Source: Clostridiaceae bacterium
Lineage (GTDB): Bacteria; Bacillota; Clostridia; Oscillospirales; Acutalibacteraceae
Direction of reading: 5' to 3'
DNA: 10,964 bases
NCBI GenBank assembly: GCA_016303035.1
Contig: JAEDML010000022.1
Coordinates: forward strand, 1-10,964
A model generated the notes under the pieces. That model saw only the letters and a program-made list of their open reading frames with translations, was not told the origin of the DNA and did not search any database. Below, one piece after another: positions 4,771 through 10,812 of the stretch (positions are counted from its first letter, which is position 1; each line of letters begins with the position of its first letter). The translations under genes and the position numbers were made by a program.

Positions 4771-7215
4771 TTATACGCTGAAATTGAATTTCCCGTCTTT
4801 AAAGGTGCAAAGAACTTTATCGCCGTTTTTAACGCTTCCGTCAAGAATCCTTTCGCTTAACGGATCCTCTATTTCGTTCTGAATTGCACGCCTTAAAGGT
4901 CTTGCTCCGTATACCGAATCAAAGCCCTTATCGGCAAGAGCGGATTTAACGCTTTCATCTGCGGTAAAGTCTATATTGAGATTTTTAAGCCTGCAAGCGA
5001 GATTTTCGAGCATTTTGCCTGCTATTTGCTCAATTTCGCCCTTTTCAAGCTTTGTAAAGACGATAATATCATCAACACGGTTCAAAAATTCCGGACGGAA
5101 GGTATTCTTTAGCTCTCCTAAAACCAGCTCTTTTATATTCTTGTTGTTTTGGTCATCGGTATTTTCGCCGAAGCCAAAGCTTATCTTCTTTTCTGTTATA
5201 AGCCGTGCTCCGATGTTTGAGGTCATGATTATAACGGTGTTTTTAAAATCCACCCGTCTTCCCTGCGAATCGGTGAGAATACCGTCCTCAAGTATCTGCA
5301 AAAGCATATTGAATACATCCGGGTGCGCCTTTTCTATTTCATCGAACAAAATCACGGAATACGGGTTGCGGCGTACCTTTTCGGTAAGCTGACCGCCCTC
5401 TTCAAAGCCGACATATCCGGGAGGAGAGCCTACAAGCTTTGATACAGTATGCTTTTCCATATACTCCGACATATCAAGGCGTATCATCATATTTTCACTG
5501 CCGAACATGGCCTCGGCCAACGCTTTGCAAAGCTCGGTCTTACCGACGCCCGTCGGCCCCAAAAAAATGAATGAGCCTATCGGCCGCTTAGGGTCTTTGA
5601 GTCCTACCCTGCCGCGGCGTATGGCCTTGCATACCGCCGTTACAGCCTCGTTCTGACCGATAAGGCGCTTATGCAGTTCTTCTTCAAGCCGTAAAAGCCT
5701 TGCGCTTTCCTCCTCGGTAAGCTGTGCTACCGGAACTCCGGTCCAGGAGGATACGATTTCGGCAATATCTTCTTCGCCAACGGTTCCGTTAATATGAAGA
5801 TTTTTGTTGTGCCATTCGTCTTTTTTGTTTTTCAACTCGGCTTTAAGATTGTTTTCGCTGTCTCTTAATGATGCCGCGCGTTCAAATTCCTGCGCTCCGA
5901 TAGCCTCCTCTTTCTCGGCCTCGGTGCTTGCTATTTTTTCTTCAAGCTCTTTAAGCTCGGAAGGAGCCGCACAGGCGTTAAGCCGAACCCTTGATGAAGC
6001 CTCGTCAATAAGATCAATCGCCTTATCGGGCAAATAACGGTCGGTTATATAGCGCGATGAAAGATTTACCGCCGCCTCGATTGCCTCATCGGTAATTTTA
6101 ACCTTATGATGAGCCTCGTATTTATCCTTTAAGCCCTTAAGAATCAGCACCGTATCCTCTTTGCTCGGTTCCGCTACATTTACAGGTTGAAAACGGCGTT
6201 CAAGCGCCGAATCCTTTTCAATATTTTTGCGGTATTCCGAAATGGTAGTGGCGCCTATAAGCTGAAATTCACCTCTTGCAAGAGAGGGTTTAAGGATATT
6301 GGCCGCGTCGGTTGAACCCTCGGCAGAGCCTGCGCCGATTATTGTATGAACCTCGTCAATAAACAGAATTATATTTTTAGCCTTTGTAACCTCATTTATT
6401 ACGGCTTTAATGCGTTCTTCAAAATCGCCCCTGTATTTGGTTCCGGCAACCATACCCGTAAGGTCCAGCGCAAATACGCGCTTGTTTTCAAGTATTTCGG
6501 GTACATCACCGTCGTTAATCTTTTGGGCGAGACCCTCCACTATTGCGGTTTTTCCGACGCCCGGCTCGCCGATAAGACAGGGGTTATTCTTCGTGCGGCG
6601 GCAAAGTATTTGAATAACACGCTGTATTTCATCACTTCTGCCTATTACAGGGTCAATTTTACCCTTGTTCGCCTCTTCGGTCAAATCACGGCCGTACTTT
6701 GAAAGGGTAGGTGTTTTATCATTGCCTGCCTTGGCAGAGGAAGGTTTAATATCCGGAACTGCGTCATCGGGATTTATGCCGGAGGACCTAAGCGCCTCAT
6801 TTGTAAGCGAGGCGGCATCCACCCCTAATTCCCTTATAAATCGTATTGCGTAATTGTCTCCCTCACTTAGGATCCCTATAAGCAGATGCTCGGTTCCGAC
6901 ATACTTCTTCCCCATTTGCGTACAGCCTGCCATAGCGACCTCTATAACGCGTTTTGCACGGGGAGTGAAATAATCGGGTGAAAGCTTTGTCGGCGTACCG
7001 CAGCCGATATTGGCGCGCATAAGCTCCTCTATATTCTCCGCCGTTATTCCGTTCTTATTTAAAACGGTTGCCGCAACGCCGCTTCCTACCTTTAAAAGTC
7101 CCAACAGCAAATGCTCGCTTCCTACATAGGTATGGCCTAGCATTTCAGCAGAGTTTATCGCCTGATTAAGCGCCTCATTGGCTTTTGCAGTAAATCCGTT
7201 AAAGTTGTATTTCAT
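4771..7215 (-). CDS. clpC: ATP-dependent Clp protease ATP-binding subunit ClpC
   Basis: ClpC is a hexameric AAA+ unfoldase that feeds proteins into ClpP, including arginine-phosphorylated ones marked by McsB. From the ATG at 7213-7215 it has 814 residues. The double Clp-N repeat spans about 1-145. AAA-1 follows with Walker A GEPGVGKT (216-223) and Walker B FIDE (285-288). The ClpC-specific middle domain contains a UVR-like segment (GAQEFERAASLRD, 440-452). AAA-2 has GPTGVGKT (553-560) and ILFDE (622-626). An F-G-F near 680-682 sits where the ClpP-docking loop is expected. The UVR middle domain distinguishes it from ClpA and ClpB. A TTG two codons upstream is rejected: GGAG at 7225-7228 is nine bases from the ATG but only three from the TTG. 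It is the last gene of the ctsR operon, 32 bases after mcsB. clpP is not in the window. Confidence 0.96.
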   Translation of the reverse strand: MKYNFNGFTAKANEALNQAINSAEMLGHTYVGSEHLLLGLLKVGSGVAATVLNKNGITAENIEELMRANIGCGTPTKLSPDYFTPRAKRVIEVAMAGCTQMGKKYVGTEHLLIGILSEGDNYAIRFIRELGVDAASLTNEALRSSGINPDDAVPDIKPSSAKAGNDKTPTLSKYGRDLTEEANKGKIDPVIGRSDEIQRVIQILCRRTKNNPCLIGEPGVGKTAIVEGLAQKINDGDVPEILENKRVFALDLTGMVAGTKYRGDFEERIKAVINEVTKAKNIILFIDEVHTIIGAGSAEGSTDAANILKPSLARGEFQLIGATTISEYRKNIEKDSALERRFQPVNVAEPSKEDTVLILKGLKDKYEAHHKVKITDEAIEAAVNLSSRYITDRYLPDKAIDLIDEASSRVRLNACAAPSELKELEEKIASTEAEKEEAIGAQEFERAASLRDSENNLKAELKNKKDEWHNKNLHINGTVGEEDIAEIVSSWTGVPVAQLTEEESARLLRLEEELHKRLIGQNEAVTAVCKAIRRGRVGLKDPKRPIGSFIFLGPTGVGKTELCKALAEAMFGSENMMIRLDMSEYMEKHTVSKLVGSPPGYVGFEEGGQLTEKVRRNPYSVILFDEIEKAHPDVFNMLLQILEDGILTDSQGRRVDFKNTVIIMTSNIGARLITEKKISFGFGENTDDQNNKNIKELVLGELKNTFRPEFLNRVDDIIVFTKLEKGEIEQIAGKMLENLACRLKNLNIDFTADESVKSALADKGFDSVYGARPLRRAIQNEIEDPLSERILDGSVKNGDKVLCTFKDGKFNFSV

Positions 7216-7247
7216 AAACAATCACTCCAGTGCCGATATTAAAAGGA

Positions 7248-8255
7248 TTATTCGAGCGCCTTTCTTATCATATTTGCGCGGTAAATATCGCGCTCGTCGG
7301 AATTCATAATTCCGTATTTTCGCATAAGCATATAAGGCTGACCTTCGATCATCAGCTTAATAGGCGGCTCTTTAATATCTATTATGCCCATACCTATGCC
7401 GAGTTTAATCTTTGAAAGCAAATTCATCATTTCATCGCTTGAAAGCAGTCGGCAATTTTTAAGTATTCCGAATGAGCGCCAGCACAAATCCTCCGCCTTT
7501 AACTTATCAAGCGCTCCGCGCTCATTTCTTTCCTTTTCCATAAGCTGTGTCGCAATGATTTTAAGATTGTCGATTGCGTTCTTTTCGCTTATTCCGAGCG
7601 TTATCTGATTTGAAATCTGATAAAGCGAGGCAGTCGCCTTAGTACCCTCGCCGTACATTCCGCGAACGGTAAATCCGATTTTACCGACCGAATCCGCAAG
7701 CGCGCGTATCTCACCGCTGCTTTCAACCATAGGCAGATGAAGCATAACAGAAGCGCGAAGACCGGTTCCGAGATTTGTCGGACATTCGGTAAGATAGCCG
7801 AGCCTACTGTCAAAAGCGAAGTGCAGAGCGTCACCCAAAAGCGTATCAAGCCTTTCTGCTATATCGTACGCCTTTTCAAGCTGAAGGCCGCCCAAAATGA
7901 CCTGAATCCTTATATGGTCCTCCTCGCCTATCATTATACTTATGCTTTCATCATCCGAAATTATTATCGACCGTCTGTGGCTGCTGCCGGCAAATTCGGG
8001 ACTTATAATATGGCGTTCCACCATAGAATATATCTCGTTTTCGGGAACATCCTTCATATCTATAAATCTAAGGCTTTTGGCAAAAGGCGTATTGCTCTCA
8101 AGCACGGCCTTTTTAACACGCTCGGATAATTCCGATCGCTGTTCATCGTTCATCCTTGAAGGGAACGGAATACCCGATAAATTTCGCGCCAAGCGTATTC
8201 TTGTGCTGATTATAATATCATCGGCCGGTGCCGGCTGTGAATACCAGTTACTCAT
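7248..8255 (-). CDS. mcsB: Protein-arginine kinase McsB
   Basis: McsB uses ATP to phosphorylate arginine side chains, marking proteins for ClpC-ClpP and inactivating the CtsR repressor. The 335-residue sequence is a guanido-kinase relative with STRIRLARN (17-25), the acidic catalytic GEEDHIR (110-116), CPTNLGTGLRASV (158-170, with the conserved cysteine) and YGEGTKA (201-207). Near the C-terminus, R322-D-I-Y-R-A327 fits the RDxxRA phosphoarginine-binding allosteric pocket described for Bacillus and Geobacillus McsB, so the self-stimulating mechanism is probably kept. The start ATG overlaps the end of mcsA by 8 bases, and its GGAGG lies inside mcsA, implying coupled translation with its activator. 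The catalytic residues known to me are all in place. It is slightly shorter than the Bacillus protein (about 360). Confidence 0.96.
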   Translation of the reverse strand: MSNWYSQPAPADDIIISTRIRLARNLSGIPFPSRMNDEQRSELSERVKKAVLESNTPFAKSLRFIDMKDVPENEIYSMVERHIISPEFAGSSHRRSIIISDDESISIMIGEEDHIRIQVILGGLQLEKAYDIAERLDTLLGDALHFAFDSRLGYLTECPTNLGTGLRASVMLHLPMVESSGEIRALADSVGKIGFTVRGMYGEGTKATASLYQISNQITLGISEKNAIDNLKIIATQLMEKERNERGALDKLKAEDLCWRSFGILKNCRLLSSDEMMNLLSKIKLGIGMGIIDIKEPPIKLMIEGQPYMLMRKYGIMNSDERDIYRANMIRKALE

Positions 8256-8745
8256 GCTTTTCCGCCTCCAGCTTTTTTATTTTATCGCGTACAACGGCGG
8301 CTTCTTCAAAGTTTTCTTCGCTTATTAAGCGGTTAAGCTTCATACGAAGCTCATCTACCGTATCGGTTTTAGGTTTAACGGCAGGCAGTGTACTGTTAGG
8401 CACCTTGCCTGTATGCTTCGTACTGCCGTGTACACGCTTTAAATAAGGTAAAAGCTCATCATAAAAGGTTTTATAACATTCGGCGCAGCCAACCCTTCCG
8501 CTTTCGGCAATATCCGAAAAAGAAGCGCCGCACACAGGACACCGCTTTGAAATGGCGGGAGATCCCGACTCAAGCACATCACCGAACATTGAAGCCAGCA
8601 TTTCGGCGAGATTATTGTGCGATATATTTGTATAACCTTCCTTTGCGGCACAGTAGCCGCAAAGATTTTTTTCGGTCACAACGCCGTTAACAACCGAACG
8701 GATATGTGTAGTAGCGTTATTTTTTCCGCATTTTTCGCAAAGCAT
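8248..8745 (-). CDS. mcsA: McsA, zinc-finger activator of McsB
   Basis: McsA binds McsB and turns on its arginine-kinase activity; it also guards against metal and oxidative stress. The 165 residues hold two four-cysteine zinc motifs (Cys3/Cys6 with Cys29/Cys32, and Cys69/Cys72 with Cys87/Cys90). After a linker rich in Lys/Pro/Thr, a C-terminal UVR motif (about 129-163, EENFEEAAVVRDKIKKLE) resembles the one in ClpC's middle domain. The ATG at 8743-8745 is preferred, with GGGGGA at 8753-8758, seven bases upstream. An in-frame TTG at 8767-8769 would overlap ctsR and is rejected. The gene begins 16 bases after ctsR and overlaps mcsB by 8 bases. Confidence 0.95.
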   Translation of the reverse strand: MLCEKCGKNNATTHIRSVVNGVVTEKNLCGYCAAKEGYTNISHNNLAEMLASMFGDVLESGSPAISKRCPVCGASFSDIAESGRVGCAECYKTFYDELLPYLKRVHGSTKHTGKVPNSTLPAVKPKTDTVDELRMKLNRLISEENFEEAAVVRDKIKKLEAEKHE

Positions 8746-8761
8746 TAAAATTTCCCCCAGT

Positions 8762-9214
8762 TTATACAAGCGTTAAAAGCATTTGTTTAATAATAGACGC
8801 GCGCAAAGAGTCGCGAAGCTCGACCGGCACGGCCTGCATCGCGCTGCCTGAAACCGCCGACGACATAAGCGCCGCCGTTTGAGTGCTTACAAGATTTGAT
8901 TCAAGACAGTTTTCTATTAAAACACGCGTACTCATAGAATCTATACTTGAGCCGATTGAATTTATTATATGCATAACGGCGGACGAACGGTCGGTGACTA
9001 CACGGTGTATTCTGATATACCCGCCGCCGCCGCGTCGGCTTTCAATTATATATCCGTGTTCCGGAGTAAAGCGCGAGGACAGCACATAATTTATCTGGCT
9101 GGGCGCGCACCCTATTGTATTTGCAAACTCATTACGCTGGATTTCGGCAGTGTTAATGCTTGAATCGTTAAGCATTCGCAAAATCTCCTGCGTTATAAGA
9201 TCACTCATTCTCAT
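8762..9214 (-). CDS. ctsR: CtsR, repressor of class III heat-shock genes
   Basis: CtsR is a dimeric winged-helix repressor that binds direct heptad repeats in clp promoters. It senses heat through its glycine-rich loop and is inactivated by McsB under stress. In this 150-residue protein the N-terminal half contains the HTH (EFANTIGCAPSQINYVLSSR, 29-48) and the wing ESRRGGGGYIRIHR (58-71). The GGGG thermosensor and the arginine just before it (Arg61, equivalent to Arg62 phosphorylated in Geobacillus) are kept. The C-terminal half is the McsB/ClpC-interacting region. The ATG at 9212-9214 lies ten bases from GGAG (9225-9228); another ATG two codons later has worse spacing. It heads the operon and should control itself through the operator at 9230-9246. 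Confidence 0.95.
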   Translation of the reverse strand: MRMSDLITQEILRMLNDSSINTAEIQRNEFANTIGCAPSQINYVLSSRFTPEHGYIIESRRGGGGYIRIHRVVTDRSSAVMHIINSIGSSIDSMSTRVLIENCLESNLVSTQTAALMSSAVSGSAMQAVPVELRDSLRASIIKQMLLTLV

Positions 9215-9229
9215 TTGTCAGTCACTCCT

Positions 9230-9246
9230 TTTGACCTTTACTGACT
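9230..9246 (-). promoter_or_regulatory. CtsR operator (direct heptad repeat) at the ctsR promoter
   Basis: On the minus strand, AGTCAGT, a three-base spacer AAA and GGTCAAA match the CtsR consensus RGTCAAA-NAN-RGTCAAA at all but the last two bases of the first heptad. It covers the predicted start point (about 9243) and abuts the ctsR ribosome binding site, so a bound CtsR dimer would block initiation. Confidence 0.85.
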
Positions 9247-9249
9247 TTA

Positions 9250-9277
9250 ATTATACACAAAAGCCTGTGAATGTCAA
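9250..9277 (-). promoter_or_regulatory. Sigma-A promoter of the ctsR-mcsA-mcsB-clpC operon
   Basis: TTGACA (9272-9277) and TATAAT (9250-9255) are both perfect consensus, 16 bases apart. Combined with the operator immediately downstream, this is a strong promoter kept off by CtsR until heat or protein stress. No additional promoter is evident between the four genes. Confidence 0.87.
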
Positions 9278-9301
9278 CGGTTTTAAAAATTTGTTTACAA
9301 A

Positions 9302-9325
9302 GTATCTCGCCGATTTAAGAGATAC
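9302..9325. repeat. Inverted repeat GTATCTC-N10-GAGATAC in the ctsR/miniprotein intergenic region
   Basis: Exact seven-base arms at 9302-9308 and 9319-9325 flank a ten-base AT-rich spacer. The arm centres are 17 bases apart. The element lies about 25 bases upstream of the ctsR -35 box and about 75 bases before the miniprotein start. There is no T run after it, so a terminator is unlikely; a binding site for an unknown dimeric regulator is possible. Confidence 0.4.
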
Positions 9326-9334
9326 ATTCCTCAA

Positions 9335-9373
9335 ATAGTATGTAACACAAATATTTACATCAGCATAGTATGT
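9335..9373 (+). repeat. Direct repeat ATAGTATGT, two copies 30 bp apart, upstream of the Cys-rich miniprotein
   Basis: Identical nine-mers occur at 9335-9343 and 9365-9373, with the same phase on the helix (30 bases from start to start). The second copy is 29 bases before the ATG at 9402 and contains CATAGTAT, loosely similar to the -10 of sporulation sigma factors E and K. I see no good sigma-A promoter for this gene, so these repeats may be part of its promoter or an activator site. Confidence 0.4.
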
Positions 9374-9401
9374 GATGAAGACAAAAAAGGAGGTCTTTTA
9401 T

Positions 9402-9527
9402 ATGTGTAATAATTGTTTCGGTGGTAACGGCTGCACTTGGATTCTTATAATAATCCTCATCCTCATTTGCTGCTGCGGAAACGGCAACAACGGCGGCTGC
9501 GACAACAACTGCGGCTGTGGCTGCTAA
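9402..9527 (+). CDS. Cysteine-, glycine- and asparagine-rich 41-residue membrane-anchored miniprotein
   Basis: The function is unknown to me. The reading frame has a textbook ribosome binding site (GGAGG at 9389-9393, eight bases before the ATG), tandem stop codons and a terminator after it, so it is very likely translated. The peptide has three parts: MCNNCFGGNGC; a hydrophobic stretch TWILIIILILI (12-22); and a tail CCCGNGNNGGCDNNCGCGC. Ten of the 41 residues are cysteine. Similar short proteins in Bacillota are often labelled high-cysteine chorion-class protein HCB 13, or resemble small YjcZ-type sporulation proteins; those names are by resemblance only. Ideas to consider are a spore or envelope protein, a metal-binding peptide or a small regulator of a membrane complex. 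It is divergent from ctsR and convergent with ftsZ. Confidence 0.75.
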   Translation: MCNNCFGGNGCTWILIIILILICCCGNGNNGGCDNNCGCGC

Positions 9528-9542
9528 TAATCCATAGGCAAA

Positions 9543-9573
9543 AAAACGGATACCCATAACGGGTATCCGTTTT
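9543..9573. terminator. Bidirectional terminator between the miniprotein gene and ftsZ
   Basis: A perfect 13-pair stem (9543-9555 with 9561-9573) closes the five-base loop ATAAC. The minus-strand tail continues with Ts to 9541 and ends ftsZ transcription. The plus tail TTTTGCTTATAT ends the miniprotein transcript 16 bases after its stop codon. Confidence 0.9.
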
Positions 9574-9630
9574 GCTTATATAGACTGCGAGCTAAACCAT
9601 AACGGATTCAACTCTTGCCGGACTGAAAAA

Positions 9631-10689
9631 TCAGTCTTTCTTAAAGAAGCTCATAACATCGCCGTAGGCTTCATCGTCATCGCCTGCGTTGCCGATGATA
9701 GAAGCAAGGTCGTTTGCCTTTTCTTCCTTCTTATCATCGCCAAGTCCTGTTGCAACAACAGTAACGCGAATAGTATCCTCAAGGCTGTCATCAAGCTGAG
9801 CGCCCCAGATAATGGTAGCGTCCGGATGAGCCATATCGGAAATAATTGAGGAAGCAAGCTCAACCTCTTCAAGACCGATATCCGAAGAACCGGTAATGCT
9901 GATGATAACGCCGCGTGCATTTTCCATAGAGGTTTCGATAAGCGGACTGTTGATAGCCTGCTGAGCGGCAAGCTCTGCCTTATCACGTCCCGTAGCGACG
10001 CCGACGCCCATATGAGCATAACCTGCGTTAGCCATAATCGACTTAACATCTGCAAAGTCGAGGTTGACAAGCGCGGTAACATTGATAAGCTCGGAAATGC
10101 TCTGAACACCCTGACGAAGAACATCGTCGGCAATATCAAACGCATTCTTAAAGGTTATCTTCTGCTCTGAAACAAATTTAAGACGCTCGTTGGGAATTAC
10201 AACAAGACTGTCAACATGCTCGCGCAAAGCGGCAATGCCTGCCTCTGCCTGAGTCATACGCTTTTTACCCTCAAAGCCGAAAGGCTTTGTAACGATACCG
10301 ACCGTGAGTATACCGAGTTCCTTAGCAACCTCGGCAACAACGGGAGCAGCGCCTGTTCCGGTGCCGCCGCCCATACCTGCGGTAATGAATATCATATCGG
10401 CACTGCGGATTGCCGCAGCGATTTCATCGCGGGATTCCTCTGCGGCAGCCCTTCCGTTGTCGGGATTTCCGCCTGCACCCATACCGGAAGTAGTCTTGTC
10501 CCCTATCTGAACCTTTTGGTCAGCCTTAGAAAGGAACAAAGCCGCCTTATCCGTATTAACGGCAATAAACTCAACGCCCTTTACACCGGCGTCAACCATG
10601 CGGTTAACTGCGTTTCCGCCGCCGCCGCCTACACCTACAACTTTAATTTGAACAACATTCTCCTGCTCTTCTGCAACTTCAAATGGCAT
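9631..10689 (-). CDS. ftsZ: Cell division GTPase FtsZ
   Basis: FtsZ polymerises into the cytokinetic ring at midcell and recruits the division machinery. The 352 residues have the nucleotide-binding loop VGVGGGGGNAVNRM (18-31), the tubulin signature GMGGGTGTG (105-113) and the catalytic T7 loop N209-L-D211-F-A-D214. The C-terminal linker is short and acidic. The tail ends DVMSFFKKD, which resembles the conserved C-terminal peptide (D-I-P-x-F-L-R-R type) that binds FtsA, SepF and other partners, but with Met in place of Pro and Phe-Phe in place of Phe-Leu. The ATG at 10687-10689 follows GGAGG (10698-10702) at eight bases. It is 123 bases downstream of the presumed ftsQ end, with no ftsA between, and it has a probable promoter of its own (10753-10781). 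Its stop codon falls inside a small six-pair hairpin (9621-9636) of uncertain meaning. Confidence 0.97.
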   Translation of the reverse strand: MPFEVAEEQENVVQIKVVGVGGGGGNAVNRMVDAGVKGVEFIAVNTDKAALFLSKADQKVQIGDKTTSGMGAGGNPDNGRAAAEESRDEIAAAIRSADMIFITAGMGGGTGTGAAPVVAEVAKELGILTVGIVTKPFGFEGKKRMTQAEAGIAALREHVDSLVVIPNERLKFVSEQKITFKNAFDIADDVLRQGVQSISELINVTALVNLDFADVKSIMANAGYAHMGVGVATGRDKAELAAQQAINSPLIETSMENARGVIISITGSSDIGLEEVELASSIISDMAHPDATIIWGAQLDDSLEDTIRVTVVATGLGDDKKEEKANDLASIIGNAGDDDEAYGDVMSFFKKD

Positions 10690-10752
10690 TTTGTATTCCT
10701 CCGTCTTTATGTAAAATAGATATTATATGCACAAATTTTAATACACAATATG

Positions 10753-10781
10753 ATATTAACATATCTCTTTTTAAATTTCAA
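10753..10781 (-). promoter_or_regulatory. Candidate sigma-A promoter of ftsZ
   Basis: TTGAAA (10776-10781) and TAATAT (10753-10758) are 17 bases apart on the minus strand. A perfect TATAAT at 10722-10727 has no good -35 partner but could be a second start. The 123-base AT-rich gap after the upstream gene supports separate transcription of ftsZ. Confidence 0.5.
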
Positions 10782-10789
10782 TAGTTTTG

Positions 10790-10803
10790 TTACAAATTTG
10801 TAA
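10790..10803. repeat. Perfect 14-bp palindrome TTACAAATTTGTAA upstream of the ftsZ promoter
   Basis: Bases 10790-10803 read identically on both strands, with no spacer. It sits ten bases past the presumed ftsQ stop and just upstream of the candidate -35 of ftsZ. With no loop, it is not an intrinsic terminator. It could be an operator, or chance in an AT-rich gap. Confidence 0.35.
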
Positions 10804-10812
10804 TTTTTTTAT

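Noticed and set aside
4976..5392. 138-codon plus-strand frame within clpC, plus other plus-strand frames at 5804-6037 and 6346-6702
   Set aside because: All lie antisense to conserved ClpC domains, with no initiation signals and no recognisable protein pattern.
8746..8769. Upstream TTG start for McsA
   Set aside because: It overlaps the ctsR stop and covers the GGGGGA site that serves the ATG at 8745; family members start with a short segment before the first CxxC.
9289..9300. TTTGT-TT-ACAAA near-palindrome upstream of ctsR
   Set aside because: Short arms in an AT-rich stretch; expected by chance and with no link to a known operator.
9360..9557. 65-codon minus-strand frame with Ala/Val repeats opposite the Cys-rich gene
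   Set aside because: It is the shadow of the Gly/Asn/Cys codons of the plus-strand gene, and it begins inside the terminator stem.
9621..9636. Six-pair hairpin GACTGA-AAAA-TCAGTC over the ftsZ stop codon as a terminator
   Set aside because: The stem is short, with no T run after it on the minus strand; the 13-pair hairpin at 9543-9573 is the convincing terminator.
10216..10719. 167-codon open frame antisense to ftsZ
   Set aside because: It lies opposite a highly conserved gene, has low-complexity antisense composition and no ribosome binding site; open antisense frames are common here.
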